Shown here: positions 23,655-34,643 of the stretch, in pieces
How the letters are laid out: each line of letters begins with the position of its first letter
Numbering within the stretch: the stretch's first letter is position 1
Assembly: GCA_023313575.1 (NCBI GenBank)
Contig: JAJTTP010000011.1
Location: forward strand, 620,001 to 684,000
Direction: 5' to 3'
Length of the DNA: 64,000 bases
Source: Eutypella sp. D-1
Lineage: Eukaryota; Ascomycota; Sordariomycetes; Xylariales; Diatrypaceae
The notes under the pieces: generated by a model
Databases searched by the model: none
What the model saw: the letters and a program-made list of their open reading frames with translations, nothing else
What the model was told of the DNA's origin: nothing
Position numbers and translations under genes: made by a program

Positions 23655-24981
23655 CGTGAGCCTATAAGAGCGAGAATGTGCGTAAGTCGAGTTCAGAGGA
23701 GGTTTTGCTTAATGGGTATGGCGTAAGCTTAGGGGTGGCTTGCTATCATTTTTGGGAGTGGCCATTGTGCTTATGTACAGCCAGGCCTAGCCAGCTATCG
23801 ACACGCCGGGGAGTATTTACTACAACTGGTATTTCCCTGCTGACGAGGTCGTATACTTTCTCAAGTTTGGTACATTCGCTCTAGACCTCCTTACTCGAGC
23901 TATATACAGGACTTCAAGAGAAAAGAATGGAATGCGGTCAGCCGTATATGCGGGGTAAATCCTTTCAATAACTGGAATCCTGCTCGCGCCCAGAGGTTCG
24001 GCGATTCGGGTTTATTATTACCAGCCTTACGCGCCCTGAACATGTCAATCTAGACGGTATTATAGGGCTAGCAAGCATGTGCAACAACGCCTCCCGTATG
24101 ACATCAGATTGTTCTAGCCGCGCTGCCCACATATATGTGGAGTGTTCCTTCATGCAGAGCTTGGATCCGAAGGGCAAACGCATGTTATACAATGACTATG
24201 CTCGCGGTATTTCGGATGCATGTTTCGTAATGGTGTTGCCGGAATCCTTCAAGGCAACGTCGGCCCCACTACCGTCGAAGCGTAGCCTCATCATGCGGCA
24301 AGCTGGATCTCTCGAAACTAACCGAAACATCCCCGATCACAAGTGCTGCCCTAATGCAGTCTAATTTCTCCTACTAGAATAGCCCCGGACCGGAGCTTGC
24401 GGCACAAAGCTTGTTGATGACTAGGTCTTACATCTCACTTATGTAGTACCCAAGAGAAGGCACCAAAGTTTGATGCATATCATCATGTCGTAAGCTGACG
24501 ATGGGCGTCAAATGTCGGCCGTAGCCTTGTGTAATTACATTTATTATTGACTAGGACAACTCAAAGGTGACACATCGAAAAGGAATACCGGATAATTTCA
24601 TATTCTTCACTTAGTAGATTGGAGTACTTCAAAATACAAATGCAAGATAGAGGGCAGGCATATGCATCACCTGTACACGTAGTTGCTCACATCTTCAGCT
24701 GAAGCGCCCATCCGTATACACTGACATGCCACACGATGTCTAAGAGAGAAATTGAATTTTTGGTGGCGGTTGTGAGTAGTTGAATTTAGTGGCATGATTG
24801 ATTAATCGCAACCATGACAAGCGGATAACTGCACGAAACGATAATAGGAGGCTCAACATTCCGAGCGAAATATCTTCATTTTCATGATCAAGAGGAAAGG
24901 ACAGTATTATCTCAGTTATAGTTACGATCAATCTCAAAGAGACGCAATATCAGTAACTAATTATTGACTTCCACTGCTAAA
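23655..24981. other. Divergent promoter region between cupin B and the monooxygenase
   Basis: This 1.33-kb stretch lies between outward-pointing genes. A TATATAC-like element sits near 23900, upstream of cupin B. A 95-codon frame (24077-24364) has no recognisable character. Confidence 0.5.
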
Positions 24982-26348
24982 ATGGATTGTACCAAATTTC
25001 GCGTCATTATCGTTGGATCAGGCCCTGTTGGGCTGTACCTCGCTCATGCCATGGAGAGGGCAAACATCAACTACGTGGTCTTGGAGCAACACTCGACGGT
25101 ACTCAACCTCTCGGGGCAGTTGCTCTTTACATGGCCTCACACGGTACGACTTCTTGACCAGCTTGGACTCTACAAAGACGCAAAGGAATTTGCTATCCCC
25201 TTGCATTACAAGAAACGCATTTATGGCCACGATGGACATGTCACTTCTACCAACCGATTCTGGGATTATGTGAGACCGAAGTGAGTTAATAAAGGTTTCA
25301 GTAGGGACAATGAAATGCTGACAGTGAAACAAGTCACGGTTACCCATTCCTTACCATGCCGCGCAGTGACCTGATCAAGGTCCTCTATACAAATCTGAAA
25401 TCTAGAGAGACCAATATCACTACTGGCGCAGAGGTCATAGACATCGAAACATACGCCGAAGGGGTTCGCGTTCGCCTTGCCAACGGCAACACCGTGGATG
25501 GCTCGATTGTGATCGGCGCTGATGGCGTTCATAGCAAAACCCGTGGCATCATGCACAAACTAGCTAGTGATTCGTCTTCGGAGGACATGATCTCAAGCTT
25601 TTATGGCATCTTTGGTTGGGCAGACATCTCAGACCTGCCTATTGAGCCCGAAGTATTTTTCGAGTCCCGAGGCGCTGGGACCGTGATCCAATGCCTAGGA
25701 ACTAGGGAGAGGCTGCGGTTTGTTGCGCTAAAGCCCCTTCCCGAAGTCGTAAACGGCCCCAAGAGGTACACTGCAGGAGAGATGGAGGAGTATGCCGAGT
25801 CCATTGCAAACGTTGCGGTATGTCCTGGATTCATGTTCAGGGATGTATGGGAAAGAGCAGATAAGGGCAGGGCACGGATGCTAAACCAAGAAGAGGGGTT
25901 TATGAGCCGCTGGCATCATCATCGCATCGTTCTAGTGGGCGACTCAGTGCACAAGAGTACGAGTGTCAATGGCTTAGGTATGACGTGTGGATTGCACTCC
26001 GCGGCGGTGCTAGCGAGCCTACTACAAAGCCTTTTCGTTGCTTCTGATCACAGTCCATCTCTAGACGAGATCAAGAAAGTCTTCTCCCTCTATGAGAAAG
26101 AACGCCAGGAGGAGGTAAAGCCGGTATGGGATGGTGGTTACTCTATGATTCGGCAAGTGACGCGAGACTCGTGGTGGTCCTGGATGTGGGACCGCTACGT
26201 TTTGCCGTGGTTTGACATCGAAAGTCTTCTGAAAGGCCTGTTTCCTTCTTTGTTCCTGATCAGGCATGGAAACATTCTATCTTACGTCCCATTTGATGGC
26301 CAACAGGGATCAATTCCTTGGTTGCGCCAGCCAGTCTCTCAGTACTAA
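24982..26348 (+). CDS. FAD-dependent monooxygenase (hydroxylase/epoxidase fold, PaxM-like)
   Basis: Two exons (24982..25280, 25334..26348) with a 53-bp intron give 437 residues, starting MDCTKF. The join gives RPNHGYPFLTMPRSDL, the expected family segment. The GxGxxG dinucleotide motif is VGSGPVGLYLA (about residues 11-21). The acidic residue at the end of beta-2 is in VVLEQH, the DG motif is GADGVHS (about 155), and the GD motif is VLVGDSVHK (about 300). After GD the family usually shows a proline-containing NxGxGxN stretch. Here it is STSVNGLGMTCG, a noticeable deviation. The C-terminal third has tryptophan-rich hydrophobic stretches (WWSWMWDRYVLPW) and may associate with membrane. It should use FAD, NAD(P)H and O2 to hydroxylate or epoxidise a cluster intermediate; which of the two cannot be read from sequence. 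Confidence 0.85.
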
Positions 26349-26475
26349 ATCTAATGTTTGCACAGAGTTCAAGTCCTAACCTTACGGTTGTGTTCATATT
26401 CCTGCAAAATATTACTTAGGATGTACCTACGTATTGTCGGAGAGATGCTGAGGCTAAAGCTGATGGAGTTAAGAT

Positions 26476-27250
26476 GTGAAATATCGACACGATAAGTACG
26501 CAGAGGATGCTTCCCGCGTTGTGCTTAGCATCAAAGGGGCTTACGACAGCGCCACGAACCCGCCACATGCCAGTCCAGAGCAGATTAGGGCCTCCGTTGA
26601 TGAGTGTATGACCGTGCTGGACGGAACCAAGTCGATTGACCCATTCGCATGCGGGTGTATTGACCCTCAATACTCTGTTGAGTCTAACGTCGAGACAATG
26701 GTGGAGCTAATCAAGGAGGGCAAAATCGGGTCCTACGGTCTTAGCGAAGTGAATGCACAGACGGTAAAGCGCGCCCACGCAGTTTACCCTCCCGCTGCGG
26801 TTAAGGTCGAGTTCAGCATGTTTTCGCGGCACGCGCATTGCCGATACGTGCCGCGAGCTTGGCATCCCATTGATTGGCTACAACCCCTTGGACCGCGGCT
26901 GGCTGACGGGCTAGCTGAAGACTCTTGACGACCTCCCCAAGAATGACGTCCGCCACTTTTACCCTCGATTTCAGCCCGGACACTTTGATAAAAATGTCAA
27001 GCTTGCTGAAGTTGTTGAGCAGGTAGCTATGAGGAAAGAATGTACCAGTGCCCAGGTAGCTATAGACTGGGTACAGCAGCAAGGTGTGCTGTCCATTCCA
27101 GGATCGTCCAAGGTTTTACGAGTCTTGGAGAACACGAAGAGAATCAAGCTCACCGAGACCGAGACTGCGGAGATGCATACGGCTCTTCAACAGACAGAGA
27201 TTTCTGGGGATCGTTATCCCGAAATGTTTCACCCGCACTTGGACCTTTAG
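26476..27250 (+). pseudogene. Aldo-keto reductase relic (pyridoxal-reductase-like), frameshifted and truncated
   Basis: Two frames together encode the middle and end of an aldo-keto reductase. The first (26476 to about 26830) reads YAEDASRVVLSIKGAYDS, ASVDECMTVLDG and ELIKEGKIGSYGLSEVNAQT. The second (about 26836-27250) reads ADTCRELGIPLIGYNPL, FQPGHFDKNVKLAE and SIPGSSKVLRVLENTKR. The shift is near 26830, where family members have a few more residues. In the second frame a TAG at 26912-26914 replaces the glutamine expected in GWLTGQLK. The first 60-90 residues, with the catalytic Tyr region, are missing, and a stop codon lies directly upstream of the conserved part. The gene cannot make a working enzyme as read. 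The stop is explained by CAG to TAG, a CpA to TpA change typical of repeat-induced point mutation. It probably once supplied a cytosolic NADPH reductase to the cluster. Confidence 0.8.
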
Positions 27251-28834
27251 AGGTAGTCGGAGATTTGTGACTCTACTGAGATCTACTAGGGGTTATTTCA
27301 TTTCTTGGATCGAATCTGTAAAGTTTAAAGCATAGATTGTACCTATTTCTCTTGTATTCCCAGTTTATAGCGCGTGCATGTGGAGTTGAAGCAGATAGTT
27401 CTTAATATGGGACACTTACGACAGGAAGTGCATTGTTCAATGAAAGCTATAACCCAATACTGAGTATGTTCTACTTCCTTAGACGACCTACATAGGTATA
27501 GGTGCAAGTTGAGCTATGTTTAAAACTAAGGACGTATGTAGTGCATACGTTCATGTTGGAGACGGCTTTATAAAAAGGTCTTGGCGCTGATTACCGTAAC
27601 AGAGCTTGCTTTTGCCACCCAGCCGATAATTTCGCAGAATGGTTTACTATAGAGCTAGTTTTACACATATTCAAAGAAATTGTGTATACAGGACCTGCAT
27701 ACGTCCACATGACATGATCGCTTATCTACGACACCGTCGATTCGTATCAGCCGCTCAGCCGCTCAGCCCCTATAGTGGACCCAATACTATTTAAGCAGGT
27801 GGAGACGGTCGCTCCCACTAATTATAGGGGTCGACTAAGTATTTAGCTTACAGCTTTAGATATTTATGTTAGAACTCAATTACATATTAATCCATACATC
27901 CTTTGAAGTACAAATCAAACAGTTGAATACAGCCACAGAAACGAATATCGAAGAATGAGAAGCTAATTTCGATTATGTGTATGCAGACTTTCGAATATCT
28001 ACCAGCCGTGGGCTCATTCTAGTCCCTTCCGAGGGTAAACAAGTATTTTGTACCCGGGAGGTGACACACCATATATCCCCAACCAATGAGTAATCAGAAA
28101 ATCACAGTTATTTAAGGAGGAGCTGAAATCCAGAGAATGGCTTATGCCCAAAGCTACACTCCTGACCAATGGCCTTTCTATTGTTAGTCGTATTGTACGC
28201 CAACATCAGGCGAGAAAGCGGCACTTCACGTATTCGCTGAGAGGCTTTGACCTCAAAGCGGCAACTCGGTTTCCTTTGAGCTACAGTAACTATGATAACA
28301 CCGATGTAGGCTGCTTGTTTGGGGGTAGGTATATGGCCGCTTACTAGATCCTACGACTCTTTCACTAACGGGTCAGACCTTCCTTCACGTCATCAATCGG
28401 GAGGCCGACAGCTAACTTTATTGTCGACTCTCAGGACCCCAATATACTAATGAAGCTACCATCATGAACAGGACAATGATATGTACCGCTGTGGCGCAGT
28501 CTTTCTCAATTACTTACGCCTCTTCCTTTGGTAACAACTCATGTTCCTCCCACATCAGCTGATGAGAGAGGCGACATGAGTGCGCCTTCAGACTCCTGCC
28601 ACCAACCACTACGAAGGAACGTGGAGGGGCTCGGTTATCAAGGCTTGAAATGACGGACTCAGTTCAAAGCAATGCCACTTTGTCGGTCATGAGAGATTAG
28701 GCACCCAGTCTAGACTTAATGCCTATGTCATTTTTCAGACGATATAAATTTCGCCATGATGAAGCGTCCCCCAGCAAGTGTCAGTCAAATACACCCCTCT
28801 CTTAACCAACCTTCGCTCTCCAATTCACGCAAAC
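27251..28834. other. 1.6-kb gene-free region
   Basis: This AT-richer stretch lies between the reductase relic and oxidase 2. Short inverted CCCCTATA/TATAGGGG motifs occur near 27770-27830. No coding frame, RNA gene or complete mobile element is recognised. Confidence 0.45.
28743..28749 (+). promoter_or_regulatory. TATA-like box upstream of FAD oxidase 2
   Basis: TATAAAT lies 92 bp upstream of the first in-frame ATG of oxidase 2. Oxidase 3 and the secreted orphan gene have comparable boxes 74-84 bp upstream of their starts. Position and sequence fit a core promoter, but this is by eye only. Confidence 0.35.
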
Positions 28835-30743
28835 ATGGCTTCACTCCTCCGCATCGCTATATACAGTGCCACATTCCTTTTCCCATTGGGCTCTTCGAGT
28901 CTTCACGTGCCAACCGCTCTGGAATATGGCCACTTCACGCGCCATCATGTAAACCAAACCCAAGCCCAGAATGAGCTAGGTGCGCATCTGTCATCGACCG
29001 CGACCATTTTTGGCCCTACAGATCCTGAGTGGGCCAACGCAACGGAGCGCTACGACACGTATGCTCCGCCAAAAATCCAACTGGTTGTCATACCGGGGAC
29101 GGAGTCTGATATACCGACGATTGTGAGTTGCTGTTCTATGAGTTGTGATTACTTAAAAGCTGTAGGGTATGCTAATCTATGTGGTTCTATTTTATAGGTC
29201 AAATGGTCTAATTCAAACAGTCTGCCATTCATCGTTAAGAACCGGGGACATTCATTGACGAGCACGGCCGGTAACTTCAGTGGTATCCAAATTGACATGT
29301 CTGGTCTGCAGAACATTGAAATTCAACCGGATGGAAAGACTGCATGGTTCGAGGGCGGCACCTACGATGGGCAGGTAATGGATTACCTTTGGGATAGAGG
29401 TTATGTCGCAAGTAGGTTACACACTCCCGCATACTTACAATCCAAATTTGTCGTTGCTAATATCCGACCTTAGCCACTGGTAGCTGTGCTTGTGTGGGAA
29501 TGATGGGCCCTGGTCTTGGCGGCGGTCACGGACGCTACCAAGGCCTTTACGGCCTGATCAGTGATAATCTAGTTAACTTGAATGTCGTACTGGCAGACGG
29601 GTCTACTATTAGAGTGAACGAAACCGAGAACTCAGATCTATGGTGGTAAGTGCTCCCAAAGGGTAATAAGTCATGGCTACCAGATCTCCGGGCAATCCAA
29701 AGTTATGATGGCCTCTTGGAGCACTGACTAAAATACTTATAGGGGTATGCAAGGTGCCGGGCACAACTTCGGCATTGTTACCAGTTTTGAACTCAAGATC
29801 TACCCGAAGAACCTCGAAACCTGGCACTATCATAATTACGTTTTCACCCAGGATAAACTTGAGCCATTCTTTGAGGCCCTGAATACATTCCACAATAATG
29901 GGTCCACGCCGGTGCTGATGGGTTTGAACATGGGTGGATTTGCCATGGACCCATCCATTAGTGGTACAGAGGTACCAAATCCACATATTTAAACTTCGCT
30001 CGGGAATAATTCTAACTCACTACATGTAGGCCATCATTACTTGGTCCTTCGGCTACGCAGGTCCAGCCGACGATGCCGAAAGGTTGCTGGAGCCGTTCAA
30101 CCAGCTGGGCCCTGTGTCTGAGCAAACTGGTGACGTTCCGTTTCCCGAAGTGCCCGAGGCCATGGGAACCGGCCAGGACCAGCCCATCTGCGAAGGAAAC
30201 CAGACGCATATTCAGTCTTCATCGAGTCTGCAAACATACAACGTAACTGCAGAGCGCCAGATTTATAAAGTTTTCAATGACATGATTGCGAAGCACCCAG
30301 AATTTTCCACATCCGTTGCTTTTCATGAGGGTTACTCGACCGATGCTGTCACCAAGGTAGACCCTGCTCTCTCGGCTGTCCCATACCGAGACTATTATCT
30401 TCTGACGTAAGTTAATCTATGTGGCTCAATACGAAACTTAATATTTTATATTCCACGGCAGACTGATTGCGATCTGAGATATAGGTACTTCGAGGTAAAG
30501 CTCCCCACTGATGCTAGCACCCAGTCGAAATATCTTGCGCGCAAGTTTGCCAAGCAAACCAGAGATTTGTGGAATGCTGGTGCTCCAGATCTACTGCCAT
30601 TGAATTATGTTAACTACGCCTTCGGAGATGAGTCATTGGAGTCTGTCTACGGCTATGATTCGTGGCGTCTGGAAAGGCTGCGTGAGTTGAAGAAGAAGTA
30701 CGACCCGAAGAACAAGTTCGGCTATTACAACCCTATTGTATAA
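28835..30743 (+). CDS. Secreted FAD-linked oxidase 2 (berberine-bridge-enzyme-like)
   Basis: Six exons (28835..29122, 29198..29411, 29474..29645, 29743..29971, 30030..30406, 30485..30743) give 512 residues. The start is the first in-frame ATG (MASLLRIA), followed by a signal peptide of about 20-25 residues. The flavin-binding histidine is in [10 protein letters not shown], the cysteine in [11 protein letters not shown], and [13 protein letters not shown] and [12 protein letters not shown] follow. The C-terminal motif is [12 protein letters not shown], and the chain ends [15 protein letters not shown]. Several N-x-S/T sites fit a secreted glycoprotein. Intron sites before VKW, at VATTGS, at TEAII and at LLTYF match sites in oxidase 3 in position and phase; the intron in WWG is extra. 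Both predicted flavin attachment residues are present, suggesting bicovalent FAD and a high redox potential. Substrate unknown. Confidence 0.87.
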
Positions 30744-31608
30744 ATTATGTTGCGGGTTGAGAGTGGTTGACAGTGCTATGCAGGTGTATTTATAGTTACT
30801 CCGGGTTGAGAAAATCATTATTCTTTATGATGGGACGGATTAGGCATGTAACATTTTCCTTTCAACGTTTGTATCAATATAGCTCGACTGTTGTGTCGTA
30901 TGTCATTTTAGTGAATAGGGGCAAATAGGGGCTAAGGTGCCCCACCTTATATCGATACTCCAAGCCGTGGTACACTCCCGTTTTGGATCAAAGTGGTCAT
31001 CCCCACCCCGCATCGCACCCCAAACTTCCATTTGTAAAATCACACACACTTTCAAATACTGATATCAACGCAATGTTTAAAGTCGTGCATCACTTGAGAT
31101 ATACGGCTTTGAACGTTGTATCCAAAATGTAGTGACAAAGGCTTGGTACTACAGGGGTTAGGCTTGGCTATCTTTCCCTGCTATTTACGGCTTAATTATT
31201 ACCGTTTGTAGCAGGTCCTGCCACTGGTAGGGCGCCGGGCTCTATTTCGTACGTAGCCCGTGTCTGATAGACAAAGTTTTGGTCATGGTGCCTTCGAGTA
31301 TCCGATCTGATAATGCTTCTACTACTCCGTAAGTAGTGGTGCAAAACATCTGCTAGCTGCTAAATATAACGTTAGGGCCCATAATTACATTGTTGGTCCC
31401 ACTTATTGGCCCTATAGTTATGTATATCCTTTGGAACGGAGGGATCTGTGTCTAATTTCTTCCCTTTTTATCATTGTTACTGTTGCTAGATAGGTTCATT
31501 CGACCCTAGATAACCTTTGACTGGCCGTACTATCCACCATCGTCCATAGAGTCGGCTTAGTGATATCGGTAAACACAGATTCATCCAAGACCCGAAGGCC
31601 CCACATCC
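30744..31608. other. Region between convergent oxidase 2 and reductase 2
   Basis: This 0.86-kb stretch holds the two 3' flanks. A small inverted repeat AAGGTG-CCC-CACCTT occurs at 30934-30948. No gene is seen. Confidence 0.5.
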
Positions 31609-32921
31609 TCAACTACTAGCAGTTGTACCCTCGAGTATCTTGAGATTAAACCACCTATAGAATAGCCAGTCCTACAAATTAAGTCTACAGTCAGTAAAAG
31701 CCTCAGATATTATAGATGCCGATCAACTTACCCAAACTGTTCGAGGAAGAAAAGTGTCTAGAGTTCGTACCAGCAGTGTCGAATTGCCATGCCAGAACCA
31801 CACCGGCGGTGACGGCTTCAGCACCATGGCCACGACTCCCCTGGCGTACTCATCCGGACTCATGGTATCTAATTGACTTAGGCACTATTACGCCTAAACT
31901 TTTCCGAAGTGACTTACCAGGCGTTCTGTTGATGTGTGCTTTAAACACCTCACCTAAAGGGCTATAGACAGAACCTATGATGCAATGGTCAGACATTCAC
32001 TGGTCATGGCTGGAGCTTCATGCGAACCACCTTACCTTCTGGCAGCGCGCGATTATCACGCACATCACTCTTGAGGATGTTCGTGGAGACTTCTCCAGAG
32101 ATGACGTTTATGACCCGGACACTATAGATCCATGACAGGAAGTGAGATATCAATCCCCGGAATCCTCATCTAATGATGGAATAAGTATTCATACTCACCC
32201 GAAGGGTTTCATCTCAACACGCAGTGTGTTCCCATAATGGTGCAGCGCTGCCTTAGTGGCGTTGTAAGACGCCCCGAAGACATACGGACAGACGCCACCG
32301 ATCGAACCGATATTGACTATGGTACCGCGAGCGCTAATGACCATCTTATGGAAGTGGTGCACCATGCGCATGGGCCCAAAGACGTTCACCGCAAACATCT
32401 TCTCCACCTGCCGCACGTCCGTGTCGGCAGCTGTCATGGTGTAGCCTGTCATATGAGAGGTATAAGATGAGGGTGCCTATTCGTATTATGAGGTCATGAG
32501 AACGTACAAATACCGCTGAGAGTAATTAGCAACTAATTTCAGTGTTTTCCTGTGACTGGGGAGCGACTCGTAATCACTTACGCATTGTTGACCAAGACAG
32601 TGAGTTTTCCGTCTGTGATAGCATCAACCTGCTTCTTGAACGGTAGAAACTCCGCCTCATTTGTTACGTCGAGGTTGAGGACATGGATGTTGGGATGATC
32701 GAGATGCTTTCGTTTCTCGTGGGGGAGCAGCGTCGCAATGACGGCACAGCCATTCTCAACGAAGTGCTTCGCGAGAGCGTGACCAATACCACCTTCGCCA
32801 CAACTAGAGGCACCAGGGACGAAGCGTTAGAGTCGACTCGCAAGAACAGTAGAATAGAGAATCAATAATCAAATTGCACTCACCCGGTAATGAGAACGAA
32901 TGTATTGCGCGTACTGACCAT
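31609..32921 (-). CDS. Short-chain dehydrogenase/reductase 2 (AYR1-like), eight exons
   Basis: Eight exons (32921..32884, 32803..32582, 32515..32508, 32445..32199, 32121..32036, 31974..31918, 31868..31732, 31671..31609) give 285 residues. The third exon is only 8 bp. It is needed to rebuild NNAGICYTM and has good flanking GTACGT and CTCAG. The NADP motif is LITGCGEGGIGHALA (about residues 10-24), NNAG is near 86, the catalytic Ser is in NIGSIGG and the Tyr-Lys pair is YNATK (about 150). The C-terminus (VWFWHGNSTLL, LPRTVWDWLFYRW) matches the family of fungal 1-acyldihydroxyacetone-phosphate reductase-like SDRs and may dip into membranes. The layout suggests NADPH-dependent ketone or aldehyde reduction. 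In the cluster a role on a polyketide intermediate is more likely than lipid synthesis, but this is inference. Confidence 0.85.
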
Positions 32922-34643
32922 TGTTACCGTGCTGTCGACGACTACGAGTAATGGAAAGTTTGAAGACAAATATTCGAGGGCGGCTGTGCTTGCAACATTG
33001 GAGCCATCGATAACGTATAGTTTCGCGGTTGAGAACCCACGTACCACACCAAGCTAGCAATAACCATTCACATCTTCCGTAAGCTTTGATGTGCATCCTC
33101 GTGCATAGAAAAGTGATTACGACGCAGAGTATCTTCCAGTCTAGAACTATCTCGCGCGGAGTTCCGATATAGGAAGTGATCCTCTCCTGCAGCGATGTCA
33201 TCCAAGAGGTAGCACCAAGATGACATACAGCTTCGGATATCACAAGGATATTGGCAGGCAGGCAGGCTTGGCAGCCAGTCAGGTATCCAGTCTTTGACTC
33301 GGAACTCTGCGAGGCTAGATAAGTAACAGGGCTAATCCATGCGTGGGGTGGGTGAGCAGACCCATGTTGTCCTATGTATACGGTCGCACCTGGGGGTGAA
33401 TTTCAAAATGAGGCGTGGGTCAGCTTATATAGGGGTACACCGGGGATGACAATATGATCAATTCCCCTAATTGGGTTCTATTTGACGAGCCAGAACCTTT
33501 GACGCTATTAACGAAGTCGGAGGTGCATGGTCTTATCTCTATACGCTTTTTGCAGTATTCTGGATCTGCTTGTACACACATCTTGTTGATAAAAGTCGAA
33601 ACCAGCTACCCCCCCCCCCCGACGCCCACCCCGGCGTGTGCGATAAAGCATTTGGCATTACAACGCAGCCCAGGGTTAGTTGCTACAAAGATAATATGAA
33701 AGTTAATTCCGGGGCTGCGCCTTGACTTTACAAGTTGTGGCGCACCTGTTCTCAAAGTAGGAACTGTATCCGAAACGGCTCACCAAGAGTAGACATAAAT
33801 AAACCTGACTAGATACAGTTGGCCCACGATAAAACAGATAACGGTCCACAAGTTAGGGATTCTATGTAAACACAGTATTAGACTTCACTAGCTACGTACA
33901 AAGGTCCTCTGAATGCGCTAATTAGCCAACGGTGCCGAGCAGAGCCTCATCTTCTATCCTGGCCTTGGCCCAAACCGTTGCCTCGATGTTATAACTTCCA
34001 TTGCTCACCTCTCTACTACTTATTATTAGAAAGCAGCATATATAGAAACTATAGTGGGCATCAAGTAACTCTATATTAGAACTCAGTATTAGGGAATGAT
34101 AGGAAACAAAGGTGGTGACCTTCGAGGTGCTATACCTAATCACTTGTTCGCAACCATATAGCTTCACAAATTATACCACCTGCCATTTTCTATACCAATT
34201 CGTCATATCAGAGTAATCTAGAACCCCCACTCCTTAATTTTGCATGCCGTAGTTACTTTCGCCCAAATCCTCTCTAACACCACCAACAGATAACTGGGTG
34301 CCTAAGGTGTCCTATCGGGGCTTAGAGGCTTGTATCAGTCTCAGCTCCTTCCGGGCATCTCGTGATCCTTTAAGCCCGCCCTCAGCTCCGTCGGATAACT
34401 CTATATTATGAGTACCTTTATCAGCTATGGTCAGCTCTACGCCTCACTGCGGCTCTCAGCCTCGTCAAGGGGTAATATCATCTCAGCTGAGGGTGGAAAA
34501 TATGGTCTATATTCGGCGTAGAGGGAGAGTCTTGCGGGAAGGATCATGAGAATGATAGATATAAAACGGAAGTGACACTTGTTTGATCTCGATATAGAAT
34601 ACACTTCCAGCGTCACCACTGTTTTCGTATACAATAGGACAAA
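32922..34643. other. 1.7-kb divergent promoter region
   Basis: This stretch separates reductase 2 (leftwards) from oxidase 3 (rightwards). It contains a run of ten or more C near 33610. A 124-codon frame (32869-33243) overlaps the start of reductase 2 and is not believable. No gene is seen. Confidence 0.5.
34560..34566 (+). promoter_or_regulatory. TATA-like box upstream of FAD oxidase 3
   Basis: TATAAAA lies 84 bp upstream of the oxidase 3 ATG, a plausible core promoter position. Identified by eye. Confidence 0.4.

Noticed and set aside
30934..30948. AAGGTG-CCC-CACCTT inverted repeat as a transcription terminator
   Set aside because: Six-base stem of a bacterial terminator type has no established role in fungal polymerase II termination; likely chance.
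32869..33243. 124-codon minus-strand frame at the start of reductase 2
   Set aside because: It overlaps the well-supported first exon of reductase 2 in another frame and is Cys/Trp/Arg-rich without motifs.
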